The position numbers and the translations under genes were made by a program. Of a DNA stretch of 13,211 nucleotides, positions 1 to 6,694 are shown piece by piece. The number at the start of each line of letters is the position of its first letter. Within the stretch, counting starts at the first letter, position 1. The notes beneath the pieces were generated by a model. The model had not been told where the DNA came from. It did no database searches and saw only the letters and a program-made list of their open reading frames with translations. Location: assembly GCA_030149025.1 (NCBI GenBank), contig JASBSH010000057.1:1-13211 (forward strand), in the 5' to 3' direction. This DNA comes from Actinomycetales bacterium (lineage in GTDB: Bacteria; Actinomycetota; Actinomycetes; Actinomycetales; BWSM-131).

Positions 1-413
1 TCCTCGCCGACCCCCATCTGAGCGAGCGCCAGCGACGGGTCCTGCTCGACATCTACGAGAGCTTCCGGGCCGAGAACGAGCGGGACGCCGACACGCACGT
101 CGCGTCGTCGGCTCCACCTTCCGAGTCCTCACCTTCGGAGTCCTCACCTTCGGAGTCCCCACCCTCGGAGTCCCCACCCTCGGAGCCGGGGACGACGGGG
201 AAGGGACGGGCGCGGAAACGTGCCGCCGCGCCGTCCGAGTCTGCTGCGTTGCCTGCGAAAAGCGTTGCGACAGAGGCAGAACCGCACAAGTCCGCGCGAA
301 AGGCGGCAAAGCGCGCAGCGCGCACCGTCGCCGGACGTGCCACCTCGGCGCAGCGTCGCGCCGCCAAGAAGAGCACCACCGACAGCGACAGCCAAAGCCA
401 AGGAGGCAACTGA
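1..413 (+). CDS. C-terminal part of an XRE-family (helix-turn-helix) transcriptional regulator, 5' end outside window
   Basis: The open frame enters from the left edge (codons begin at base 3) and stops at 411-413, giving 136 residues. The first visible stretch, LADPHLSERQRRVLLDIYES followed by FRAENE, is the typical end of the helix-turn-helix domain in actinobacterial XRE regulators that sit next to hbhA (compare M. tuberculosis Rv0474). The DNA-binding helices themselves lie outside the window. After the domain comes an unstructured tail: about 4.6 copies of a Pro-Ser-Glu-Ser pentapeptide (bases 117-188), then a roughly 70-residue Lys/Arg/Ala-rich segment resembling the basic tails of HBHA and histone-like proteins. 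The stop is 1 nt from the hbhA start and the hbhA ribosome site lies inside this gene's last codons, so the two are probably co-transcribed and translationally coupled. The family call rests on a short visible part plus context. Confidence 0.7.
   Translation, partial: LADPHLSERQRRVLLDIYESFRAENERDADTHVASSAPPSESSPSESSPSESPPSESPPSEPGTTGKGRARKRAAAPSESAALPAKSVATEAEPHKSARKAAKRAARTVAGRATSAQRRAAKKSTTDSDSQSQGGN
117..188 (+). repeat. In-frame 15-bp tandem repeat (Pro-Ser-Glu-Ser pentapeptides)
   Basis: Copies begin at 117, 132, 147, 162 and 177 (last one partial). Each 15-bp unit resembles CCTTCGGAGTCCTCA and encodes PSESS or PSESP. The unit is exactly five codons, so gain or loss of copies keeps the frame. 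It forms an acidic/Pro-rich linker between the regulator's folded domain and its basic tail. Confidence 0.9.
400..406 (+). promoter_or_regulatory. Shine-Dalgarno site that fixes the hbhA start at 415
   Basis: AAGGAGG ends 8 nt before ATG 415, close to the best possible match to the 16S rRNA tail at normal spacing. It excludes the longer in-frame start at 220, which would lie deep inside the upstream gene. Confidence 0.85.
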
Positions 414-414
414 G

Positions 415-1050
415 ATGACCGTCGCGACAGACCTGAAGAAAACCGCCACCGAGACGGGCTACGCCGTCGTCGGCCTGACCGACCTCGCCGTCGAGCGAGT
501 GAAGACGGCGCAGCAGCGTGCGGCCGCCCTTCGGTACGAGCTCGAGCGCGTGGAGCCCGCGGAGGGGCTGAAGAAGATCCAGACCCGCGTGCAGCAGCTG
601 CCGACCACCGCCGTCGGCGCCGGTGTCGAGGCCGCCACCAAGGCCGAGGCCGCCTTCGGGGACCTCGCCGCCCGCGGCAAGGTACTGGTCGAGCGCATCC
701 GTGAGCAGCGGTCCACCAAGGACCTGGTCGAGCAGGGCAAGCAGACGATCAGCCGCGGCAAGGCTGCCGTGACGACGATCCGTCGTGGCGCGTCCGCCAC
801 TGTGGCCACCGCCGAGGACACCGTGCAGACCGCCGAGGCCGACGCCGCCGCGGTTGCCGTGGAGGTCAAGACCGCCGCCCGTCAGCGCACCCAGCGCACG
901 CGGACCGCCGCCAAGCGCACCGCCACGACGGCGCGCAAGCGCACCACCGCCGCGAAGGACCAGACGAAGGCCGCTGTGAACAGCGCCAAGGAGACCGCCG
1001 ACGTTGCGGTGGAGGCGGTCGAGGAGAGCGCCGACAAGATCGGCGACTGA
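415..1050 (+). CDS. hbhA: Heparin-binding hemagglutinin (HBHA)-like protein
   Basis: 211 residues. HBHA in mycobacteria is a surface/lipid-associated adhesin that binds heparan sulphate through a Lys-rich C-terminus; in non-pathogenic actinobacteria homologues are thought to act at the membrane or on intracellular lipid inclusions. The sequence fits: an N-terminal half (about residues 5-110) of long amphipathic helices likely to form a coiled coil, then an Ala/Lys/Arg/Thr-rich tail (about 150-190) with repeated KRT/TAAK-type units. Unlike mycobacterial HBHA, the last 20 residues turn acidic (ending EESADKIGD) and the tail is Arg/Thr-rich rather than built of pure KKAAPA repeats. There is no signal peptide, as in known HBHA. 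The start is set by the SD at 400-406. The gene directly follows the XRE gene, matching Rv0474-Rv0475. Family call is confident; an adhesin role in this organism is not established. Confidence 0.85.
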   Translation: MTVATDLKKTATETGYAVVGLTDLAVERVKTAQQRAAALRYELERVEPAEGLKKIQTRVQQLPTTAVGAGVEAATKAEAAFGDLAARGKVLVERIREQRSTKDLVEQGKQTISRGKAAVTTIRRGASATVATAEDTVQTAEADAAAVAVEVKTAARQRTQRTRTAAKRTATTARKRTTAAKDQTKAAVNSAKETADVAVEAVEESADKIGD

Positions 1051-1120
1051 GGATCAGAGACGTTGTTCTGACTGGTGAATGCGGCGACTGAACTGAGTTG
1101 AGCGCGTCACGTCTGAGCGA

Positions 1121-1148
1121 GGCCCCGTCCGGAATACCGGACGGGGCC
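1121..1148 (+). terminator. Intrinsic terminator-like hairpin after hbhA
   Basis: A perfect 12-bp GC-rich stem, GGCCCCGTCCGG (1121-1132) and CCGGACGGGGCC (1137-1148), closed by an AATA loop. There is no U-tract, which is common for actinobacterial terminators. It lies 70 nt after the hbhA stop and, being symmetrical, could also stop transcripts arriving from the convergent MFS gene. Confidence 0.85.
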
Positions 1149-1390
1149 CATCGATTGCTGCGTCAGCGGCTTTGTTTGTGCCCCGCCGCGTGGACGCGCT
1201 CGGCGCGGTCAGCGGGCGGCTGGCGCGCCACGGTGGCGGTCGCGGCGCGGAATTTCGCCACCTGCCCAGTCATGGCCGACGTCGGGTCGGGGTGGTGTTT
1301 CCGCGGGGAGTTGCCAGCGCGTCAAGAAACGGGTGCTTACCTAACACGCTGATAGGCGCACTCGAAAACACATCCCCGGACCCTGGCGGA
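1149..1390. other. Non-coding stretch between convergent genes
   Basis: From the hairpin to the MFS stop there are about 240 bases without a supported gene. Short open frames exist on both strands, but they show no ribosome site, no recognisable domain and a composition typical of chance frames in GC-rich DNA. I see no tRNA, repeat or clear promoter in it. Confidence 0.6.
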
Positions 1391-2659
1391 TCAGGTGGTC
1401 TGCCGCACTGACGACGGCTGGCGGACCGTCGCCGCGGCAAGGAGCAGCGCCACGCCACTCGTGGTCAGCATCGTGGCGCCCATGACCCCGCTCTGCGTGC
1501 CGACCAGGGACACGACCGGCGGCACGACCGCGCCGAACAGGAACTGAGCGTTGCCCAGCAGTGCCGATGCGGCGCCGGCGGCGTGGCCGTACGGGGTCAG
1601 TGCAAGCGCCGTGACGTTGCCGGCCAGGCCGCCGAAGCTCGCCATGACGAGGAACAGCGGGATCAGCACCCCGACCAGGGACCGGGTCATCACGCTGTCG
1701 ACCGTCAGTACAAGGGCACCGACCACGGCGAGGACCAGTTGGCAGCGGAGCAGTCGCAGGGGGCCATGACGCCGCACGAGCGTGGCGTTCACCTGCGCGC
1801 CGACGACCATGCCGACGGCGTTGGTGGCGAAGATGAACGAGTAGGTCTGCGGTGAGATGCCGTAGTCGCTTCTCAGCACGAACGAGCTGAGAGAGATGTA
1901 CGTGAAGAGGGTCGCGCCCTGCAGGCCGGCGATCAACAGGTAGACCAGGAACTGCCGGTCGAGGACCAGCCGGGCCATCTGCCGCACCTGAGAGCCCAGT
2001 CCGCCGACGTGGCGGAACTCAGGCGGATTCGTCTCGGGAACGACCAGGAGTGCCGCCGCGAAGAGGCCCACCCCGATGACTCCCAGCGCGACGAAGACGC
2101 CACGCCAGTCCGTGAAGTTCAGGATCTGGCCACCGAGCAGCGGTGCGGCGATCGGTGCCAGGCCCATCACGAGCATGAGCTGGGAGAACACCCGCGCCGC
2201 CTCGCTGCCCGAGTAGGTGTCGCGCACGATCGCCCGGGCGATCACGATGCCGGCTGCCCCGGTCAGACCCTGGACGAGGCGCAGCGCGAGCAGCACCCAG
2301 ATGGAGGGTGCCAGCGCACACAGGAACGAGGCGACCGCGAACAGGGCCACGCCGACGAGCAGCGGCCGCCGTCGCCCCATGGAGTCGCTGAGCGGACCGG
2401 CGACGAGCTGGCCGAGGGCCAGGCCGACGAGGCAGACCGAGATCGTGAGCTGGGCCAGGGATGGCGTCGTGTCGAGCGCGGCCGCCATGTCCGGCAGCCC
2501 GGGCAGGTAGAGGTCCGTGGCGAGCGGGCCGAACGCGGTAAGAGCGCCGATCGTGACGAACAGGCCGGGGCCGAAGCGGGGGCGGGGCGGGCGGTGAACC
2601 TCGTGCGTCTGTGGTGCTGCCCGAGGATCCGCCTTCTCGCTCGACTCCCGGTGTGCCAC
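1391..2659 (-). CDS. Bcr/CflA-family MFS drug efflux transporter
   Basis: 422 residues, 12 predicted transmembrane helices; a proton-driven exporter of the DHA1 class in the cytoplasmic membrane. Signatures seen: TM1 with ATDLYLPGLP (about 48-57), the typical Bcr/CflA motif; MFS motif A GPLSDSMGRRRP (88-99) in the loop after TM2; and a motif-C-like segment VMGLAPIAAPLLGG in TM5. A cytosolic N-terminal tail of about 30 residues rich in Pro/Arg/Glu precedes TM1. The start is GTG at 2659: it is the most upstream start in the frame and no ATG or GTG follows before TM1; its SD is weak. It is divergent from the cyclase/ThDP pair across about 120 bp, suggesting it moves the substrate or product of that pathway, probably outward. 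The family is clear; the substrate is unknown. Confidence 0.9.
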   Translation of the reverse strand: MAHRESSEKADPRAAPQTHEVHRPPRPRFGPGLFVTIGALTAFGPLATDLYLPGLPDMAAALDTTPSLAQLTISVCLVGLALGQLVAGPLSDSMGRRRPLLVGVALFAVASFLCALAPSIWVLLALRLVQGLTGAAGIVIARAIVRDTYSGSEAARVFSQLMLVMGLAPIAAPLLGGQILNFTDWRGVFVALGVIGVGLFAAALLVVPETNPPEFRHVGGLGSQVRQMARLVLDRQFLVYLLIAGLQGATLFTYISLSSFVLRSDYGISPQTYSFIFATNAVGMVVGAQVNATLVRRHGPLRLLRCQLVLAVVGALVLTVDSVMTRSLVGVLIPLFLVMASFGGLAGNVTALALTPYGHAAGAASALLGNAQFLFGAVVPPVVSLVGTQSGVMGATMLTTSGVALLLAAATVRQPSSVRQTT

Positions 2660-2717
2660 CGGCGCAGGGTACTTCCGCGGCTTTCGCCCGCTGCGGGTAC
2701 GCCCAGGATGTGGTCCG

Positions 2718-2747
2718 TTGACGGTCCGCGTGCGATCGACCGATGAT
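2718..2747 (+). promoter_or_regulatory. Candidate promoter for the cyclase-ThDP operon
   Basis: TTGACG (2718-2723), an 18-nt spacer and GATGAT (2742-2747) resemble a sigma-70-type promoter with a weak -10. A start near 2754 would leave a leader of about 28 nt before ATG 2782. The sequence GGTCCG is repeated directly around the -35 box (2712-2717 and 2723-2728), a possible operator half-site arrangement. Visual match only. Confidence 0.35.
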
Positions 2748-2769
2748 GCGCCAAGCCGTCCGCCGCCCC

Positions 2770-2776
2770 GGGAGAG
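2770..2776 (+). promoter_or_regulatory. Ribosome binding site fixing the cyclase start at 2782
   Basis: GGGAGAG ends 5 nt before ATG 2782. The longer in-frame start at 2743 has no SD and would add a basic stretch unlike the family's N-terminus. Confidence 0.7.
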
Positions 2777-2781
2777 TGAGC

Positions 2782-3552
2782 ATGTCCGTCCTGACCAACC
2801 TCGTATCCGCGCTGTCGTCGGGCTCGATCGAGGTCGTCGACCTCACCGCCCCGCTGTCGAACGAGACGCCGATCCTCGAGCTACCGCCGGAGTTCGGGCA
2901 GACCGCCCGCTTCGAGCTGCAGGAGATCAGCCGCTACGACGACCGCGGGCCGGCCTGGTACTGGAACAACTTCCGCACCGGCGAGCACACCGGCACCCAC
3001 TTCGACGCCCCCAACCACTGGGTCACCGGCAAGGACAAGGCCGACATCGGCTCGGTCCCGGTCGCGGCCTTCGTCGCACCCGCCGTCGTCCTCGACGTCA
3101 CCAAGCAGGTCGAGGAAGACCCGGACTTCCTGATCGAGGTCGACCACGTCCGAGCCTTCGAGGAGGAGCACGGGCCTCTGCCCGAGAACGGCTGGCTGCT
3201 GTGCCGCACCGGCTGGTCCGCTCGGACCACGCAGGCGGACATGATCAACAACACCGAGACCGGCCCGACCAGCCCCGGCATGTCCGCCGAGTGCGCGCGT
3301 TGGGTCGCCGAGCAGTCCCCGCTGCAGGGCATCGGCGTCGAGACCGTCGGCACGGACGCCGGCGCCGCCCACTCCTTCGACCCCGCTTTCCCCTGCCACG
3401 CGTTCCTCATGGGCAACGACAAGTACGGCCTGGCCCAGCTGCAGAACCTTGACAAGCTGCCGCCGACCGGCGCAGTCGTCATCGCCTCACCGCTGAAGAT
3501 CGTGGGCGGGTCCGGGTCGCCGGTTCGCGTGATTGCGCTCGTCGAGCGCTGA
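2782..3552 (+). CDS. Cyclase-family metal-dependent hydrolase (isatin hydrolase / kynurenine formamidase-like)
   Basis: 256 residues, the usual length for the cyclase family (PF04199). Members are Mn2+- or Zn2+-dependent enzymes that hydrolyse amide or lactam bonds, such as bacterial kynurenine formamidase KynB and isatin hydrolase, which opens isatin to isatinate. The signature HxGTHxDxPxH is intact as HTGTHFDAPNHW (residues 69-80); H69, H73, D75 and H79 are the expected metal and catalytic ligands. The conserved opening IEVVDLTAPL (16-25) is also present, as is a later segment GIGVETVGTDAGAAHSFDP typical of the family. Cytosolic. It is followed after 48 nt by the ThDP enzyme in the same direction, so they are probably one operon. 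The pairing suggests it opens a cyclic substrate to an alpha-keto acid that the ThDP enzyme then uses; this is inference. Family call is strong, substrate unknown. Confidence 0.88.
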   Translation: MSVLTNLVSALSSGSIEVVDLTAPLSNETPILELPPEFGQTARFELQEISRYDDRGPAWYWNNFRTGEHTGTHFDAPNHWVTGKDKADIGSVPVAAFVAPAVVLDVTKQVEEDPDFLIEVDHVRAFEEEHGPLPENGWLLCRTGWSARTTQADMINNTETGPTSPGMSAECARWVAEQSPLQGIGVETVGTDAGAAHSFDPAFPCHAFLMGNDKYGLAQLQNLDKLPPTGAVVIASPLKIVGGSGSPVRVIALVER

Positions 3553-3600
3553 CCGGGCAAGGCAAGAAGCGGGACGGCGAGAGGCTGGGAGGGCGGGCAC

Positions 3601-5238
3601 ATGCACGTCGCTGACGTGGTCGGCAGGACCATCGTCGCCTCCGGTGTCGACCACGTCTTCGGGGTGGTCGGCTCCGGGAACTTTCACGTCACCAACGCGA
3701 TGGTCGCCGCCGGGGCCACCTTCGTCGCCACCCGGCACGAGAGCGGTGCCGCCACCATGGCGGACGCGTTCGCGCGCACCTCGGGTCGCGTCGCCGCCGT
3801 GAGCGTGCACCAGGGCTGCGGGCTCACCAACGCGATGACCGGCATCGCCGAGGCAGCGAAGTCTCGTACTCCGATGGTCGTGCTGGCCGCCGAGGTGACC
3901 CAGCCGAGGTCGAACTTCTACGTCGACCAGGACGGTCTCGCCCGTTCCGTCGGCGCGATCCCGGCCCGGATCACCTCTCCTGCAACGGCGGTGGACGAGG
4001 CCGTGAACGCCATCTCACGTGCGCTGCACCAACGTCGCACTGTCCTGCTGAACCTGCCTCTCGGCGTCCAGGAGATGGAGGCGGCACAGGAGAGTGAGGC
4101 CGCGATGCCTGAGGCGCCAGTGCCCGAGCCGGCGGCCGGGGACGACGTGAACCGGCTCGTTGATGCGCTGCGTGCGGCTCGGCGTCCGGTGTTCGTGGCG
4201 GGCAGAGGGGCACGGTCAGCTGAAGCGCGAGACGCGTTGCTGGAGCTGGCGAACCGAACAGGAGCGTTGCTCGCGACGTCCGCCGTGGCGAAGGGCTTGT
4301 TCGAGGGTCGGCAGTGGTCGCTGGACGTCTCCGGCGGGTTTGCCTCACCCCTGGCCGCCGAGCTGATCCAGGGAGCGGACCTCATCGTCGGCTGGGGCTG
4401 CGCCCTGAACATGTGGACGATGCGCCACGGCAAGCTGGTCGGCCGCGACACCACCGTCGTGCAGGTCGACGACACCGCCGACGCCCTCGGCGCGCATCGC
4501 GACCTGACCTTCGGTGTCCTCGGTGATGTGGCGGCGACGGCACGTGCGGCGCGCGAGGCATGGGGTGAGGACCGGGCGGAGGGCTACCGGACAGCCGCTG
4601 TGGCTGACCGGTTGAAGCGCGAGCTCCGTTGGGGCGACGTCCCTTTCAACGACCGGTCGGCAGCAGACCGCATCGATCCGCGCGCTCTGACGATCGCCCT
4701 GGACGACATGCTGCCGCGTGAGCGGGTCATCGGTGTCGACTCGGGCAACTTCATGGGCTACCCGTCGATGTACCTGTCGGTGCCGGACGAGCGCGGGTTC
4801 TGCTTCACGCAGTCGTTCCAGTCGATCGGCCTCGGCCTGGCGACCGCGATCGGTGCGGCGCTCGCACAGCCCGACCGGTTGCCGGTCGCCGCAGTGGGCG
4901 ACGGTGGGCTGCTCATGTCGGCCGCCGAGCTGGACACGGTGCGTCGCCTCCGTCTGCCGATGGTCGTCATCGTCTACAACGACGAGGCCTACGGCGCGGA
5001 GGTGCACCACTTCGGGCCCGGCGGTCACGACCTTTCGACCGTCCGGTTCCCCGAGACGGACATCGCCGCCATTGCCCGCGGGTACGGGTTCACCGGTGTG
5101 ACGGTGCGGTCGACGGGTGATCTGGCCGAGGTGCAGAAGTGGCTGGACGGTCCGCGCGAAACTCCTCTGCTCATCGACGCCAAGGTCGTCGGGGACGAGC
5201 CGTCCTGGTGGCTCGAGGAGGCGTTCTGCGGGCACTGA
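3601..5238 (+). CDS. Thiamine-diphosphate-dependent enzyme (acetolactate synthase / benzoylformate decarboxylase-like)
   Basis: 545 residues with the three-domain layout of the family: PYR domain (about 1-170), central domain (about 190-330) and PP domain (about 370-530). The ThDP-activating glutamate is E47 in RHESGAATMADAFAR. The cofactor/Mg2+ motif runs from GDGG (433-436) to N460 in VYNDEAYG; the usual NN at this place is ND. Such enzymes decarboxylate 2-keto acids and may ligate the product to an aldehyde or second keto acid. The central domain lacks an obvious canonical FAD-binding segment, so a decarboxylase is at least as likely as a true acetolactate synthase, and no small regulatory subunit gene is nearby. 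The SD GGGAGGG (3587-3593) sits 7 nt before ATG 3601. It is downstream of the cyclase gene, supporting a joint pathway. The exact reaction cannot be assigned. Confidence 0.85.
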   Translation: MHVADVVGRTIVASGVDHVFGVVGSGNFHVTNAMVAAGATFVATRHESGAATMADAFARTSGRVAAVSVHQGCGLTNAMTGIAEAAKSRTPMVVLAAEVTQPRSNFYVDQDGLARSVGAIPARITSPATAVDEAVNAISRALHQRRTVLLNLPLGVQEMEAAQESEAAMPEAPVPEPAAGDDVNRLVDALRAARRPVFVAGRGARSAEARDALLELANRTGALLATSAVAKGLFEGRQWSLDVSGGFASPLAAELIQGADLIVGWGCALNMWTMRHGKLVGRDTTVVQVDDTADALGAHRDLTFGVLGDVAATARAAREAWGEDRAEGYRTAAVADRLKRELRWGDVPFNDRSAADRIDPRALTIALDDMLPRERVIGVDSGNFMGYPSMYLSVPDERGFCFTQSFQSIGLGLATAIGAALAQPDRLPVAAVGDGGLLMSAAELDTVRRLRLPMVVIVYNDEAYGAEVHHFGPGGHDLSTVRFPETDIAAIARGYGFTGVTVRSTGDLAEVQKWLDGPRETPLLIDAKVVGDEPSWWLEEAFCGH

Positions 5239-5252
5239 CCGATCACTCGGCG

Positions 5253-5300
5253 GTGATCATGGAATCCCGGATCGGTGCTCGAACTGCATTTCATGGTCAC
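5253..5300. repeat. Inverted pair of GTGATCATG-type motifs forming a 13-bp hairpin behind the ThDP gene
   Basis: The left arm 5253-5265 (GTGATCATGGAAT) and right arm 5288-5300 (ATTTCATGGTCAC) pair over 13 positions with two G-U wobbles and a 22-nt loop. The arm begins 14 nt after the ThDP stop. It could act as a weak terminator or 3'-end stabilising element; there is no U-tract. Confidence 0.7.
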
Positions 5301-5491
5301 CGCATGGCTAGACCTGGCTCTGGGTGCGGGAGATTCAGCTCAGGCGTTCGCCGGTGTGCTGCTCCACCGGAAAGCGCGGCGCCGGGACCTCGCCGGGCCG
5401 AGTCGAGAGCCGCTCGACGACCGGGGCCTGGCGAAGACGGTTCGCCGAGATGGTTGCCGCGTACTGCCACTTTCTGTGAGCAAGGGGGTGG

Positions 5492-5577
5492 CCGAATCCC
5501 ATGATCACTATTGCGACGTTGTGGCACAGGCTGAAGCGTGGCTCAAGCGTGGCTCAAGCGTGATCATGGAATCGCGC
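5492..5577. repeat. Second inverted pair of the GTGATCATG-type motif
   Basis: A reverse copy CCGAATCCCATGATCAC (5492-5508) faces a forward copy GTGATCATGGAATCGCGC (5560-5577). The arms match over 13 positions with one mismatch (5496-5508 against 5560-5572), with about 51 nt between them. That spacer contains most of the 11-bp triplicate. Confidence 0.7.
5530..5562 (+). repeat. Three tandem copies of an 11-bp unit
   Basis: GCTGAAGCGTG, GCTCAAGCGTG and GCTCAAGCGTG follow each other without gaps at 5530, 5541 and 5552. The third copy runs into a GTGATCATG motif (5560), sharing its first three bases. Confidence 0.9.
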
Positions 5578-5656
5578 CGCCCTCCGTTCCAGCGAAGTGG
5601 TGGGCGGCGGCACGGGGTGGCGGCCGACACCTACGGAGGAACTACGCTCACCGGAC

Positions 5657-6694
5657 GTGACCGCCCACGTTGTCAGTGCCGCCGTCCCGATCGCCGAGGT
5701 CGTGCGAGGAGGGGTGGTCGAGTCGGCCCATCTGGGTCACGTCGTGGCGCTCGCGGGCGATGGTTCGGTGACGGGCGTGCTGGGGGACTCTGCGGCTGAG
5801 ATCTTCGCCCGCTCCTCGCTGAAGCCGCTTCAGGCAGTGGCGATGGTGCGAGCCGGGCTCGACCTGGCGCCCGAGCTGCTTGCGCTCGCGTCGTCCAGCC
5901 ACAGCGGTGAGCAGATCCACGTGGACGGCGCGCGTCGCATCCTGGCCGGCGCCGGGCTGGACGAGTCCGCGTTGCAGAACACACCCGACTACCCGCTGAA
6001 CGAGGACGCCGCGCTGAGCTTGCGTTGTGCCAGAACGAAGAAGGCGTCGATCTACCAGAACTGCTCCGGCAAGCACTCGGCGATGCTGGCGGCCTGCGTC
6101 GCTGCGGGGTGGTCTGTCGAGGACTACCGGTCCCCGGACCACCCTCTGCAGGTGCTCATCAGGTCGGTCGTCGAGGAGCTGACCGGCGAGAAGGTGCAGC
6201 ACACGACCGTGGACGGGTGCGGCGCCCCGCTGTTCTCCTGCACCGTGGGTGGCTTGGCGCGGGCGTTCTCCGCGATCGCCACCGCGCCGTTCGGGACGGC
6301 GGAACACCGTGTGGCAGAGGCGATTCGGCAATACCCGCAGTTCCTCGGCGGGACAGGGCGTGACGTCACACAGCTCGTCGCCGGGATTCCGGGTTTCATC
6401 GCCAAGGACGGCGCCGAGGGCGTGTACGCCGGGGCGATGCCCGACGGGCGCGCGGTTGCACTGAAGGTCCTGGACGGTTCCCAGCGGCCCCGGCCGGTCG
6501 TGATGGCTGCGGCGCTGCGGTACCTCGGGGTCGAGGCGGACGTCCTGGACGACGTCAGCCGCGTTCCCGTGCTCGGTCACGGTGAGCCGGTGGGCGAGGT
6601 TCGTGCGGTTGCCCTGCAGCGGCCGGAAGACGCCGGCGACCACAGCCGGGCGGCAGAGGGGAGCGGGTCGTGCGTGCCGTCGTCCAGCGAGTGA
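5657..6694 (+). CDS. L-asparaginase II-type (Rhizobium etli thermolabile class) asparaginase
   Basis: 345 residues from GTG 5657. Family PF06089, hydrolysing L-asparagine to aspartate and ammonia, and unrelated to the E. coli AnsA/AnsB fold. Visible signatures: ARSSLKP (51-57), holding the SxxK catalytic Ser-Lys pair (S53, K56); SSSHSGE (79-85), holding the second active-site Ser region; NCSGKH (135-140) and VDGCGAP (C188). C136, K139 and C188 match the zinc-site residues described for the R. etli enzyme ReAV (C135, K138, C189). A conserved segment GRDVTQLVAGIPGFIAKDGAEGVY follows. The start is uncertain: the AG-rich GGAGGA at 5635-5640 is 16 nt upstream, too far to be ideal, and an ATG at 5597 would add 20 residues that do not look conserved. 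The 3' end overlaps dtd by 25 nt. Cytosolic, likely an operon with dtd. Confidence 0.85.
   Translation: MTAHVVSAAVPIAEVVRGGVVESAHLGHVVALAGDGSVTGVLGDSAAEIFARSSLKPLQAVAMVRAGLDLAPELLALASSSHSGEQIHVDGARRILAGAGLDESALQNTPDYPLNEDAALSLRCARTKKASIYQNCSGKHSAMLAACVAAGWSVEDYRSPDHPLQVLIRSVVEELTGEKVQHTTVDGCGAPLFSCTVGGLARAFSAIATAPFGTAEHRVAEAIRQYPQFLGGTGRDVTQLVAGIPGFIAKDGAEGVYAGAMPDGRAVALKVLDGSQRPRPVVMAAALRYLGVEADVLDDVSRVPVLGHGEPVGEVRAVALQRPEDAGDHSRAAEGSGSCVPSSSE

Larger units (their letters stand above)
5239..5656. other. Gene-free, repeat-rich interval between the ThDP enzyme and asparaginase genes
   Basis: About 418 bases with no supported gene. It holds four copies of the GTGATCATG-type motif in two inverted pairs (5253-5300 and 5492-5577), an 11-bp triplicate (5530-5562) and a small perfect inverted repeat GTCGAG/CTCGAC (5402-5407/5413-5418). 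An open frame runs 5275-5799 but overlaps the asparaginase in another frame and resembles no family I know. The interval may be a decayed small mobile element or a set of REP-like elements. Confidence 0.6.

Noticed and set aside
117..188. Possible CRISPR-like direct repeat array
   Set aside because: Units are adjacent, only 15 bp, in frame and without spacers; it is a coding tandem repeat.
220..414. Longer start for the HBHA-like protein
   Set aside because: It would overlap the XRE gene by 65 codons in another frame; the strong SD before 415 and the family N-terminus favour 415.
1330..1355. Possible iron-box (DtxR/IdeR-like) half site, TTAGGTAAG on the minus strand
   Set aside because: Only one half of the palindrome matches and it lies between two gene ends where no promoter is expected.
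1172..1411. 79-codon open frame after the hbhA terminator
   Set aside because: No ribosome site, no similarity I recognise, and it runs into the convergent MFS gene.
4345..5235. 296-codon minus-strand open frame
   Set aside because: Antisense to the ThDP enzyme, whose cofactor motifs lie in the plus frame; composition is that of a chance frame.
5275..5799. 174-codon open frame filling the gap before asparaginase
   Set aside because: It runs through the repeats and into the asparaginase gene in another frame; no SD and no recognisable domain.
5648..6643. 331-codon open frame on the minus strand
   Set aside because: It lies antisense to the asparaginase gene, which has intact family motifs; the frame is a by-product of GC-rich third positions and is Arg/His-rich without any domain.
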